From assembly GCF_900100705.1 (NCBI RefSeq), contig NZ_FNCH01000009.1, forward strand, positions 124,001-188,000: a stretch of DNA of 64,000 bases, in the 5' to 3' direction. Origin of the DNA: Pedobacter terrae. GTDB taxonomy: Bacteria > Bacteroidota > Bacteroidia > Sphingobacteriales > Sphingobacteriaceae. Positions 16,394 to 24,116 of this stretch are shown piece after piece. The notes below the pieces were generated by a model, which worked only from the letters and a program-made list of their open reading frames with translations, had not been told where the DNA came from and made no database searches. The position numbers and the translations under genes are program-made. Each line of letters begins with the position of its first letter. The stretch's first letter is position 1.

Positions 16394-16820
16394 AAAGTCC
16401 GATTATCTTGTTTTAAAAAAACAGCTCATTAATTGGATATCGTCAAACCTTAGGGCTTTAGCCGAACTACTGGATGAAGTAAAGCATGTCCCATACTATA
16501 CCGTTCGAATTGAAGTCCGTGAAACAATAGTGGATAGAACCTGGCTCGAGCATTTTAAATTTGATTTAAAGATTCCGATGCGCGATTTTAAGGAGAAGTA
16601 TTGGTTTTCCTGCCAAGACTTAACACGTCAACAAATTATTGAAGACCTTATTATTGACGAAATTGAAAAAGCGTTGCGAAAAGGTGGTCTTTTTGACAAT
16701 CGGCTTTTTATATATGAGCAAAGGCTTGGGTATGAACATTTTTTACACGCTCAATTCAATTTGTGGGTTGAAGATAAAAATACCAGGTTTAGCCAGGCGA
16801 AAACGAAAATTAAATTATGA
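16380..16820 (+). CDS. Unrecognised early phage protein
   Basis: A 146-residue protein, MNFFKKSDYLVLKKQLINWI, mixed helical and strand pattern with several aromatic residues. No family recognised. It is packed between two small overlapping genes at the end of the early operon. Confidence 0.5.
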   Translation: MNFFKKSDYLVLKKQLINWISSNLRALAELLDEVKHVPYYTVRIEVRETIVDRTWLEHFKFDLKIPMRDFKEKYWFSCQDLTRQQIIEDLIIDEIEKALRKGGLFDNRLFIYEQRLGYEHFLHAQFNLWVEDKNTRFSQAKTKIKL

Positions 16821-16933
16821 AAGAAATCTACAATTACTTTGTTGACGGAAGCATCAGCGATGTTATTATCGGGGTGCTAGCTTTGGGCTTTTTAATCCGG
16901 TTTCTCTATGAAGTGATTGCCAATCATGATTAG
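16817..16933 (+). CDS. Small single-pass membrane protein
   Basis: A 38-residue product, MKEIYNYFVDGSISDVIIG then a hydrophobic segment (VLALGFLIRFLYEVIA). It starts in an ATGA overlap with the previous gene and ends six bases before a terminator stem. It is the third tiny membrane peptide of the early region. Confidence 0.45.
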   Translation: MKEIYNYFVDGSISDVIIGVLALGFLIRFLYEVIANHD

Positions 16934-16938
16934 AAAAT

Positions 16939-16979
16939 AAAAAACGGGCCGTACCACAGATAGTACGAGCCCGTTTTTT
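16939..16979. terminator. Bidirectional terminator between early genes and a minus-strand gene
   Basis: A-run, stem CGGGC with inner GTAC / GTAC pairing, and T-run on the other side form a symmetric intrinsic terminator. It ends the rightward early operon and the leftward gene at 17027-17245. On the minus strand a GAGCGTTAAT box (16983-16992) precedes it, the same box-plus-hairpin order as at 7836, 51986 and 62656. Confidence 0.8.
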
Positions 16980-17026
16980 GGTATTAACGCTCAGTTGCAA
17001 AAGTATAAATTTTACTTCAGCTAATC

Positions 17027-17245
17027 TTATTTACTTTCCTCAAGTCCGATTTTTATCCCGGACACGATCTCGTGATAAAGGTCAATGCTCAACTTTGAGC
17101 CTGGCTGCATTACAAACTCACCGTTGTGCTTGGCCACATATCCCATAAACTGATTGTTTACGGTTAACATAAACAATGTGTTTCCACTGTTTTTCGATGT
17201 AACTATTATCTCGTCTGAAGAATGGATGAAACTGAATCTTTCCAT
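17027..17245 (-). CDS. Small unrecognised leftward protein
   Basis: A 72-residue protein if the Met at 17245 is used (MERFSFIHSSDEIIVTSKNSG). A longer frame reaching 17296 adds a helical lead (MFFEFFANLKRTYEKIL). The body is beta-rich (TLFMLTVNNQFMGYVAKHNGEFVM). It is the only leftward gene between the repressor and the cargo block, so it could be expressed in the lysogen. No family recognised. Confidence 0.45.
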   Translation of the reverse strand: MERFSFIHSSDEIIVTSKNSGNTLFMLTVNNQFMGYVAKHNGEFVMQPGSKLSIDLYHEIVSGIKIGLEESK

Positions 17246-17296
17246 TAATATTTTTTCGTAGGTGCGCTTCAAATTTGCGAAAAATTCAAAAAACAA

Positions 17297-17746
17297 CTTC
17301 CTGAGAATTTAATATTCCTGGCTAGTGGCCATTCATTTTTTTTTACGCGATTCTCAGCGCCTTTATTCCCCTCCTGATCCGAGAAGATCTTTTGTCATCT
17401 GTACTATAAACAAGTGAGCGAGGCACGAAGCGAACACCTTATTAATCGCAGCCGCCGGGGGCGGCTTTTCCCTTTGCAATCCCTTATTTTTTATAATCCA
17501 GTAAATTTTTTTAACTTCTTAACAGTTTTAAATTTCAGACTTTAACAGACTGAACCAAAAGCTTATAGGAGTTAAAGAGTTAAGATTTTATTCTTAACTA
17601 AAGAAAGAAGTTAAGAAATATTCTTAACGGTTTTTGCGGTTAAAAACTTTGATGGCTCCGGTTAAGAATTTATTTCAACAAAAGTTAAGACTTAAGTATC
17701 TGTACAGCAGTTTGTTGCGTTACGGTTAAGAAGTTATAAAAATGTA
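17297..17746. promoter_or_regulatory. 450-base control region with an array of GTTAAGA repeats
   Basis: No gene is present. A short GC hairpin (GCCGCC / GGCGGC, 17451-17465, then TTTT) may be a terminator. From 17516 to 17732 the sequence holds at least eight copies of GTTAAGA in both orientations: plus-strand copies at 17579, 17610, 17661, 17684 and 17725, and inverted copies at 17516, 17591 and 17621, with two near-copies. An iteron-like replication origin or an activator-binding array controlling the late genes are the natural readings. Confidence 0.6.
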
Positions 17747-18340
17747 GTGAGTTCAGACACTCACAATGTTGTAAATTTCGTTGCGCAGTTGTGCAATTAT
17801 GTAAAACTGATAGATATTTTAAGTAAATTTGAGTCCCGGAACAACCAAACAAACACACAAACTTTTCTTGCTCTCATGATCTTTATCCACCCAGTGGCGA
17901 TAAAGCCGTACCTAAAAAAGTACATGGCCCGATATGTTGCGATTGATCCTCATTTTGTGCTGTCCGAAAAAAATCGGTTTGGCACATTTCTAATTAACAG
18001 CCTCAAGCAAAAAAAAGAAATCATCCAGTCTGACCTTCATTGTAAAATTGAAGGTGAAAGTCTGAACGTCGTGATTCCGCCTTATCTGGAAACACATTAT
18101 GGTATATTTATCCCGAAGAAAAATCAGTTCCGGTTTAACAGCTTTCTCCTGGACGAATTTAATGACCGGATGATGGACTTTGTTTTACCGAGAATGAATG
18201 GCAATAAGGGCGATATCCGTAAGGCACTTTTAGAATTTCGGAGCATTTACGGGATTTACGAAGATGATTTGCCCTATAAAACCCTCGAAAAGCAATGGGA
18301 GCGCAAATACGCCCGTTCAACTGCTTCATTATCAGCGTAA
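17747..18340 (+). CDS. Unrecognised protein at the early/late junction, possible late regulator
   Basis: A 197-residue protein starting with GTG. It is helical and basic towards the C-terminus (MNGNKGDIRKALLEFRSIYGIYEDD... LEKQWERKYARS). No family recognised. It lies between the GTTAAGA array and the first late promoter-like element at 18397, the usual place for a late transcription activator or a replication-initiation protein. That role is inferred from position only. Confidence 0.5.
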   Translation: MSSDTHNVVNFVAQLCNYVKLIDILSKFESRNNQTNTQTFLALMIFIHPVAIKPYLKKYMARYVAIDPHFVLSEKNRFGTFLINSLKQKKEIIQSDLHCKIEGESLNVVIPPYLETHYGIFIPKKNQFRFNSFLLDEFNDRMMDFVLPRMNGNKGDIRKALLEFRSIYGIYEDDLPYKTLEKQWERKYARSTASLSA

Positions 18341-18396
18341 AATAATTTATGATAAAGTGGTCGGTTATCTTGCACGTAATTTAAAAAGCAAAATTA

Positions 18397-18441
18397 CCTG
18401 TCGTTTATCAGCCTAAATCATGTGTCGATATTCGTATTATG
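18397..18441 (+). promoter_or_regulatory. Late promoter-like element 1
   Basis: CCTGTCGTTTA (18397-18407) is followed after 34 nt from its start by TTCGTATTATG (18431-18441), where ATG is the start codon of the next gene. The element recurs five more times in the late region with identical spacing. If the first A of ATG is the transcription start, the boxes fall at about -42 to -32 and -8 to -1. Confidence 0.7.
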
Positions 18442-18915
18442 ATCGGCAATTTTCCCAATAAACCGTTGTATAACCCAGGGGGTTATCGCTCTTTTCTCTT
18501 TGTTCCACGAAATGACGTGGCTACCTATCCATTAGTGAACAATGGAAGCAATATTCTGCCCTTAGGCCTGCAGCAGTTTGGCGCGTGGTATAATGGATAT
18601 GCTACTTATGAAACGCTTCAATATACAGAGGAACCGGAAACGAATGAGCACGGAACCTTTTATAAGCCGCTCCTTACCGGTTTTCTTCCTGGAGATTCTG
18701 CACAGCATATCAGTTTGATGCAAAATATGGAGCAACAACCGTTTTTGGTGCTACTAACTGATGCTAGAGGTTTTAAACGCCTGATCGGAACGCCGTCAAA
18801 TCCATTAATATTCACATCAAAATTTGATGGCTCACTCACACGCTCCGCGGCCAAAGGATATACCTTTCAGTTTGCAGCAAACACACACGACATCGCCCCG
18901 ATCTATCCGTTCTAA
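18439..18915 (+). CDS. Putative phage structural protein
   Basis: A 158-residue protein, MIGNFPNKPLYNPGGYRSFLFVP. Beta-rich with a C-terminal segment GFKRLIGTPSNP...FQFAANTHDIAPIYPF that has the same layout as the end of the protein at 21979-22524 (NRVVGSLEDP...VKASAGTPAPIY). I infer a head-decoration, tube or connector-type protein, from its position before the capsid protease and this likeness. It is a one-gene unit between two late elements. Confidence 0.5.
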   Translation: MIGNFPNKPLYNPGGYRSFLFVPRNDVATYPLVNNGSNILPLGLQQFGAWYNGYATYETLQYTEEPETNEHGTFYKPLLTGFLPGDSAQHISLMQNMEQQPFLVLLTDARGFKRLIGTPSNPLIFTSKFDGSLTRSAAKGYTFQFAANTHDIAPIYPF

Positions 18916-18918
18916 AAA

Positions 18919-18960
18919 TCTGTCGTTTATCAGCCATCCACTTTAAAACACCTTTGTAAC
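18919..18960 (+). promoter_or_regulatory. Late promoter-like element 2
   Basis: TCTGTCGTTTA (18919-18929) with TTTGTAAC beginning at 18953, exactly 34 nt after the start of the first box. The gene start (18993) lies 32 nt past the predicted transcription start, with an A/C-rich leader. It precedes the capsid operon. Confidence 0.65.
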
Positions 18961-18992
18961 CACAACACACACGAACTGTAATTAAGTTATTA

Positions 18993-20345
18993 ATGAACAT
19001 CGGTTATTATGCGACTCTCGGCTTAAATGAACCTTGGGCTATTCATCCAGAATATGCCCAGGGTTATTTGCCTATTCTATCCGCTCTGCTTAAAGGTGAG
19101 GCAAGCGCCAATCAAACCGATAACTCTGCAGAGCGTTTGAGAAACAAATCATTTTTTGTTTCCGCTGATGCTGATGGTTTCGATGATGAGGATTTGAACC
19201 ATGATCTTACATCTGCTCCCGAAGGATCAGTAGCCGTTTTGAATCTTCGTGGTCCGATCATGAAGTACTCTCAATTCTGCGGACCGATCGGTACAATGGA
19301 TTTAGCTGCCGAATTAAAAAAGATTGATGCTGACAGCAATTTCATCGGTACGCTGATGATCATTGAAAGTGGTGGCGGACAGGCTTTCGCCATTAAGGTC
19401 TTAACTGATCAGATGGATAAGCGCACCAAACCATTGGTTGTTTTGGGCGGTAATGTCGTAGCAAGTGCCGCTTATGCCATTGCCGTACATGCCGATGAAA
19501 TTGTTATTGATCATCCTAGAGCGGTAATCGGCAGTATTGGTACAATGAATTTCATTCAAAATATTCAACCTGCTCTGGAAAAAATGGGCGTTGAGTTTCA
19601 TGAAATCTATGCTACCGAATCGGTTCTTAAAAATAACACTTACAACCAGGCCCTTAAGGGCAACTATTCTCCTATCAGAAAAAATTCTCTTGATCCATTA
19701 AACAAGGATTTTCAGGAAGATGTAAAGGCGCAGCGCCCTGGGATGTCCACCAACAAAACGATCCTTCAGGGCGAAACATTCATGGCAACGGTTGCTCTCG
19801 AGCTCGGAATGATTGATCATTTGGGGGATCGGGATTTTGCACTCTCGAGAGTTCGTGAATTGGCAAAACAGCCAAAGAAAAACAACAGTAAAACACAACC
19901 CACAAATAACATGGAACATTCTTTCAAAAATGTATTGGCTTTAGCTGGAATATCAAATCCTACTGAGTCTCAAATGAGTTTAGCAAATGCTGAACTTACT
20001 TTAGCCGGCATTACTCATATTGCCCTGGTTGAAGAAAGCTTTATGACTGAAGCTGCAGCTGTAACCACTGAACGTGACACTTTACAAACTGCAAACACTC
20101 AATTAACAACTGACCTTGGTGCCGCAAACACTACTATCCAGACCATGACCACAGCTGCAGCTACTGCTACCGCGCGTATCACTGAGCTTGAAGGTCAGGT
20201 TGCTGCTTTTGGTAAAAATGCTGGCGCTGTTCATAATGGTAAAACCGGTGATGATGTTCAGCCTGACGCTGATAACAAAGATTCAGCCGCCGTGATATCG
20301 AACTTATCACACAACAAAGCTGCAAACGAAGCTTTAGGAAATTAA
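18993..20345 (+). CDS. Capsid maturation protease (S49/SppA-like) fused to a scaffold-like region
   Basis: A 450-residue protein. Residues about 80-290 are an S49 peptidase domain: SVAVLNLRGPI, then IESGGGQAFAIKVL, the serine nucleophile S158 in VASAAYAIA, and GSIGTMN. The C-terminal 140 residues are alanine- and threonine-rich coiled coil (TTERDTLQTANTQLTTDLGA), typical of a scaffold. A Met at 19911 (residue 307) follows an A/C-rich stretch like the leaders of other genes here, so the scaffold may also be made separately, as in lambda C/Nu3. It is followed by the major capsid gene. Confidence 0.85.
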   Translation: MNIGYYATLGLNEPWAIHPEYAQGYLPILSALLKGEASANQTDNSAERLRNKSFFVSADADGFDDEDLNHDLTSAPEGSVAVLNLRGPIMKYSQFCGPIGTMDLAAELKKIDADSNFIGTLMIIESGGGQAFAIKVLTDQMDKRTKPLVVLGGNVVASAAYAIAVHADEIVIDHPRAVIGSIGTMNFIQNIQPALEKMGVEFHEIYATESVLKNNTYNQALKGNYSPIRKNSLDPLNKDFQEDVKAQRPGMSTNKTILQGETFMATVALELGMIDHLGDRDFALSRVRELAKQPKKNNSKTQPTNNMEHSFKNVLALAGISNPTESQMSLANAELTLAGITHIALVEESFMTEAAAVTTERDTLQTANTQLTTDLGAANTTIQTMTTAAATATARITELEGQVAAFGKNAGAVHNGKTGDDVQPDADNKDSAAVISNLSHNKAANEALGN

Positions 20346-20383
20346 TTAATAATTAACCCTCTCATAAAACAAACAAACACACA

Positions 20384-21517
20384 ATGAAATCTATTTTTTC
20401 GCTCTCTATTAGAACTTTTTTTGCATTTGCATTAACGTTCTTGTTTGGTGCCTTTGCTTCTCATGCAGCTGGTGCTCCTGATCAGGCCTTGGTTGTCGGT
20501 GTCGCTTTCTCGGCGGTATCATTCGCTGTTGCCCCTGGTCTTTTCCATCTAAAAGGATCGCTTGCGGTTAGTACCATCACCATTGCCGATCTTATTACGG
20601 AATACGGTGCTTACTACAGTGCCGGTTCTCAGTCATTAAAAGATTTGCGGGTGGCTTTAATGCAGCAATCAGTGTCTGAAGGCTTTTTTACACCGCGTCT
20701 GACTACAGCCACAAGAATTGAATTAGCCAATGCTCAAATTACCCGTGTTTTGCAGGCTTATCAAAAGGCGTTCACTCCAATTAGCGATACAAGTTTTACA
20801 CCTCAGGTAATTAAATTGGATAACTTAAAAATCGATGTTTCGATCGTACCTCACGATTTAATGGAATCTTGGTTAGGATTCCTTGCTTTAAATGCATTAA
20901 AGCCGGAAGATTGTCCGATCGTAAAATACTGGTTGGAAAATCTGGTAATTCCTAAATACAATGAAGATTTAGAGATGAACGAGTTTTTCTATGGTAAAAC
21001 AGGTGCCGTTACAGCGGGAACCGCAACAGCACCAGGTGCTTCAATGAACGGTGTTCGTGAAAAGTTAAAGCAGGCTGGTGTACAGGTAATCACAATGGGC
21101 GCCGTTCCAACTGTTGCAACAGAGTTTGTAGAATATGTAGAAGATTTCAGGGGCACTTTGCCAGAATTGGCTAAACGTGTATGTAAGCGCATCGCAATGG
21201 CTCCAGTATTGGAACAACGCTTCGCACAAGGTATGCGTGAAAAGTATAATGTAAATTATGCTCAGGTAACAGATAAGAAAACAATTATCGATACCGATTG
21301 CCAGGTTGTGGGTCTACCGTCGCAAACCGGTCATGGTGTTATCTGGACTACTCCGGAAGACAACAAAATCATCGCGAATAAGAACCCTGAAAATCAAGGG
21401 ATTTTTGATCTTCAGAAACAAGGCCGTGAAATCCAGGCATTGACCGATTTCCATAAAGGTGTTGGTTTCTGGAATCCAGCTTTAGTTTTCCGCTCTGATA
21501 TCTCATTAGTAGCTTAA
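20384..21517 (+). CDS. Major capsid protein with an unusual signal-peptide-like N-terminus
   Basis: A 377-residue protein placed directly after the protease-scaffold gene. The body (from about residue 70) reads as an HK97-type major capsid protein: FFTPRLTTATRIELANAQITRVLQAYQ, LKIDVSIVPHDLMESWLGFL, and a compact C-terminal domain. The first ~60 residues hold two hydrophobic segments, the first with signal-peptide form (MKSIFSLSIRTFFAFALTF, then an A-x-A site near residue 28). The expected maturation protease would probably remove this part. Identification rests on position, size and general pattern. Confidence 0.7.
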   Translation: MKSIFSLSIRTFFAFALTFLFGAFASHAAGAPDQALVVGVAFSAVSFAVAPGLFHLKGSLAVSTITIADLITEYGAYYSAGSQSLKDLRVALMQQSVSEGFFTPRLTTATRIELANAQITRVLQAYQKAFTPISDTSFTPQVIKLDNLKIDVSIVPHDLMESWLGFLALNALKPEDCPIVKYWLENLVIPKYNEDLEMNEFFYGKTGAVTAGTATAPGASMNGVREKLKQAGVQVITMGAVPTVATEFVEYVEDFRGTLPELAKRVCKRIAMAPVLEQRFAQGMREKYNVNYAQVTDKKTIIDTDCQVVGLPSQTGHGVIWTTPEDNKIIANKNPENQGIFDLQKQGREIQALTDFHKGVGFWNPALVFRSDISLVA

Positions 21518-21532
21518 TCAATATTAACCTCA

Positions 21533-21561
21533 GCTCGGGCCTTTAAAAGCCCGGGCTTTTT
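21533..21561 (+). terminator. Terminator-like hairpin after the capsid gene
   Basis: Stem GCTCGGGC / GCCCGGGC with an eight-base loop and a T5 run follows the capsid stop by 15 bases. Partial termination here would give more capsid mRNA than that of the downstream genes. Confidence 0.75.
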
Positions 21562-21572
21562 CAAATACACAA

Positions 21573-21953
21573 ATGAAAATTGTAGATAAATTTACTGATC
21601 TGGATAAGGCATTAGCTTACATCACAGAAATTAACGCGGAATACGCGAACCTTGTAGCACAAAAGAAAGCCGAATCAGATCGCGCCAATGGCGATATCGA
21701 GTCATTGAAAGATGAACTTAATGACGCTAACGCTATCATTACGGATTTAGGAGCTCAATTGGCTGCATTATCTGAAATTAGTGCTCCAGATAAAAAAGTT
21801 GTTTCAATTAAAGGTGACCAGTATGTACTTACCGGAACAGATTTTCTTATTCCTGGCGTTGGACCGAAAAAACTCGATGAGTTAGCGGCTGATGAGAAAT
21901 TGCTTGAAAAGCTTTTAGCTAAGGAATCAAGCATTCTTACGCCCGTATCTTAA
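21573..21953 (+). CDS. Putative head-associated coiled-coil protein
   Basis: A 126-residue protein. The first half is a helical coiled coil (AEYANLVAQKKAESDRANGDIESLKDEL); the second is a small globular part (KVVSIKGDQYVLTGTDFLIPGVGPKKLDEL). It sits between capsid and the beta-rich protein at 21979. Function is not recognised; a head fibre or decoration protein is possible. Confidence 0.5.
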   Translation: MKIVDKFTDLDKALAYITEINAEYANLVAQKKAESDRANGDIESLKDELNDANAIITDLGAQLAALSEISAPDKKVVSIKGDQYVLTGTDFLIPGVGPKKLDELAADEKLLEKLLAKESSILTPVS

Positions 21954-21978
21954 TAATTAACCTCTCAATTTTTTATAA

Positions 21979-22524
21979 ATGAATGCTCAAAAAATATCTT
22001 ATCCTCCAGGTCGATTAAATCCTGCAGGTGTAAAGAAAGCGTTTTACGCTTTCGTAGAGGACATCTTAAGTTTTCCAGTACTTGATGATCCGGAAACAGC
22101 GACAACACTGGCCAGCCTCGTTGAAATTGATACCGCTATCGTAATGAAGCCGGGTAAACAATTTTTCGAGTACTATGGTACTTTAGAAGAGGGCGAATTA
22201 AAATGTACGATCGTTGGTCCTAATGATGGTAAAGGTTTTGAAAACAGCTATGAATTTTCTTATCCCGGTAATGATCCGATTGCATTAGGCCACTTAGCTG
22301 CAACGGCTAACAGGCAGATTGTTTGGATTGTGACCGAGAAAAACAATGTAAACCGTGTTGTTGGTTCATTGGAAGATCCGGCTCTTTTAATCTCTGCAGA
22401 TTATACATCTGGTAAAAAAGTAGCTGACGGCCGTAAAACTGTTATCACAGTAAAAGCGTCCGCTGGAACTCCTGCTCCTATCTACACTGTACCATTGGCG
22501 AGCCTATTGGCTCCAGCAGCTTAA
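21979..22524 (+). CDS. Putative phage structural protein (decoration or tube type)
   Basis: A 181-residue beta-rich protein. Its end (NRVVGSLEDPALLISADYTSG...VKASAGTPAPIYTVP) resembles the end of the protein at 18439-18915, suggesting a related fold. The abundance of small residues and position in the head operon favour a virion protein. No specific family could be named. Confidence 0.5.
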   Translation: MNAQKISYPPGRLNPAGVKKAFYAFVEDILSFPVLDDPETATTLASLVEIDTAIVMKPGKQFFEYYGTLEEGELKCTIVGPNDGKGFENSYEFSYPGNDPIALGHLAATANRQIVWIVTEKNNVNRVVGSLEDPALLISADYTSGKKVADGRKTVITVKASAGTPAPIYTVPLASLLAPAA

Positions 22525-22536
22525 GGGGGACAGATC

Positions 22537-22719
22537 ATGGTAAAGGCAGTATCAGATAAATACAAATTAGTTGGAATTACTGAAGGGAAACACCAGGTCG
22601 CTGAGTTTGGGATAATCGATTTTTCAAAAATTGATTTAGGACTCGCAAATCAGCTTTATAAAGCCGGCGTTCCTTTTCTGGTAAAGAAAAATAAAAGCGA
22701 TATCGCTGAAGAAAAATAA
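22537..22719 (+). CDS. Small head-operon protein
   Basis: A 60-residue protein, MVKAVSDKYKLVGITEGKHQ and following, with a compact alpha-beta pattern and lysine-rich end. It starts 12 bases after the preceding gene with a GGGGGAC ribosome-binding-like stretch. No family recognised. Confidence 0.5.
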   Translation: MVKAVSDKYKLVGITEGKHQVAEFGIIDFSKIDLGLANQLYKAGVPFLVKKNKSDIAEEK

Positions 22720-22752
22720 TCATTTTCATTTTTTAGTTTTAGTTAGTTAAAG

Positions 22753-22780
22753 AACCGCTCAGGATTGAGCGGTTTTTTTT
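22753..22780 (+). terminator. Intrinsic terminator ending the capsid operon
   Basis: Stem AACCGCTC / GAGCGGTT with six-base loop followed by a run of eight T. It lies 33 bases after the stop at 22719. Confidence 0.85.
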
Positions 22781-22924
22781 ATGTTTGTACCGCTACTAAG
22801 TTTCTTGAATATCTCGCACTACCGGTATACGGTAAGGCGTGGGCCTGCCATAATTTCGACGTGTCGGAAAAAAGCAGCCAATAGGGGTATTCATACACTT
22901 AGTAGCAGGCCTTACCGTTTTTAT
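22781..22924 (+). promoter_or_regulatory. Leader with competing inverted repeats before the gene at 22925
   Basis: GCTACTAAGT (22792-22801) is complementary to ACTTAGTAGC (22897-22906), and ACGGTAAGGC (22829-22838) is complementary to GCCTTACCGT (22909-22918), which is followed by T5. The order A, B, A', B' means the two pairings form either a pseudoknot or alternative structures. The last pairing would sit on the ribosome binding site of the next gene. It looks like a structured 5' leader. Confidence 0.45.
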
Positions 22925-23191
22925 ATGTCTGAACCAAAATATCCAAATAGTGTTTTGTTCCAACAATTGGAACGGTTTTTCTCTCCAGCTGCAGATTGGG
23001 AATCTTGTGAGATGCCAATGAGCACGCCAGAATTCTTCGAGAAAATACATGAAGTCTTACCAGGTTACTTTGAAGATTCCGAAAGGATCAGGGAAATTTT
23101 GGAAGCCGCACATTACCAATATGCGTTTAATGAAAACAACAAAAAGTATTACTGGTTGGTGAACCCACCAATTTTAAATCCTAGTTACTAA
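22925..23191 (+). CDS. Small unrecognised protein
   Basis: An 88-residue acidic protein, MSEPKYPNSVLFQQLERFF. The start at 22925 is preferred because the longer frame from 22781 would translate the structured leader into an unnatural sequence. It ends eleven bases inside the end of the convergent gene at 23181. No family recognised. Confidence 0.5.
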   Translation: MSEPKYPNSVLFQQLERFFSPAADWESCEMPMSTPEFFEKIHEVLPGYFEDSERIREILEAAHYQYAFNENNKKYYWLVNPPILNPSY

Positions 23192-23372
23192 CTATTCTTC
23201 TGAGTTCGGTATCATACACGTGGCCATCAGGATACATTCCTCTTATTGCTTCATTAATAAACTTTTGAACAGCTTCTACTGCCTCCTTTAGTGTGTCATA
23301 ATCACCTATAAGATCATTCATGCCGCCATGGGCTTCATATCCATAAAATGCAAATGCTAAGAATCTTTTCAT
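23181..23372 (-). CDS. Small unrecognised leftward protein
   Basis: A 63-residue protein, MKRFLAFAFYGYEAHGGMND and following, with a helix near the end (TLKEAVEAVQKFINEA). The sequence reads as a real compact protein and has a clean ATG. It is convergent with the gene at 22925 and lies just left of late element 3. No family recognised. Confidence 0.5.
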   Translation of the reverse strand: MKRFLAFAFYGYEAHGGMNDLIGDYDTLKEAVEAVQKFINEAIRGMYPDGHVYDTELRRIVSN

Positions 23373-23393
23373 ACTTCAAAAGTAGAGAAAAGA

Positions 23394-23438
23394 CCTGTCG
23401 TTTACCTGCAGTAGAGCAATTGCCATTTTTACAATATG
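23394..23438 (+). promoter_or_regulatory. Late promoter-like element 3
   Basis: CCTGTCGTTTA (23394-23404) and TTTACAATATG (23428-23438); the ATG of the next gene starts 42 nt after the first box begins, as in elements 1, 4 and 5. It precedes the packaging operon. Confidence 0.7.
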
Positions 23439-24116
23439 GCAATTGCGTCTCTCACATCCTGGCTTAATGATCCAAACCGTACCTATGAACATGGAAAACT
23501 GCTTTATGATCAGTACGGGGACAATAAAAGCCTTTCTGCCCTATTTAAATCGGGTAGCACATCTTTCCATCTTTCCAAACTTACTGCGGCATTAGCCGCC
23601 CTGAATTTAAAAGCTAATTTAGAACCAAAGCCAATTATTATTTTGGAAGCTCCGGAACCGGAGCCATCGCCGGAAAAAATGCGGATCTCTTATGATTCTG
23701 CTCCTGATCAAATCATCCAGATTCTCGAGAAAAAACGGTTCAACTACGCCAAAGCACGTAGACTATTTGAAGCCGTCCGGGTAATGGACAGCCAACAGCA
23801 CCGATTGGATGCTGCTATTGAAATACTTGATCTAATGGATGAGGTTAATGAAGCATGGGCCATCATTGATGAGTGGAACGATACTGGCCACCTGAGGGAG
23901 CAGGAACAAAAACAGGTTGTTGTTGATGTGCAGCACATGAGCTTGCAACAGTTACTCAAGGAAAAAGCCAATCTAGGCCCAAACATTTCTAAAGATAGAA
24001 AGAAGCTTAAAGTAGCCGATTCTGATAAATCACGATTAAAAATAACACAACGTATTGAAGCCCGGGAAGCCAGGTATAAACTTGTTTTGGAAAGGATCGA
24101 TGGATATGCTATTTAA
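23436..24116 (+). CDS. Unrecognised protein at the start of the packaging operon
   Basis: A 226-residue protein. A proline-rich linker (EPKPIIILEAPEPEPSPEK, about residues 64-82) separates an N-terminal helical part from a long C-terminal helical and coiled-coil part (LLKEKANLGPNISKDRKKLK). Its ATG is at the predicted transcription start of element 3. The next gene starts within its last codons. It may help DNA packaging or be a virion-assembly factor; no motif supports either. Confidence 0.5.
   Translation: MAIASLTSWLNDPNRTYEHGKLLYDQYGDNKSLSALFKSGSTSFHLSKLTAALAALNLKANLEPKPIIILEAPEPEPSPEKMRISYDSAPDQIIQILEKKRFNYAKARRLFEAVRVMDSQQHRLDAAIEILDLMDEVNEAWAIIDEWNDTGHLREQEQKQVVVDVQHMSLQQLLKEKANLGPNISKDRKKLKVADSDKSRLKITQRIEAREARYKLVLERIDGYAI

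Noticed and set aside
22781..22924. N-terminal extension of the gene at 22925
   Set aside because: The extra frame begins directly after a terminator T-run and translates a strongly structured leader into an unlikely sequence; the Met at 22925 is a better start.
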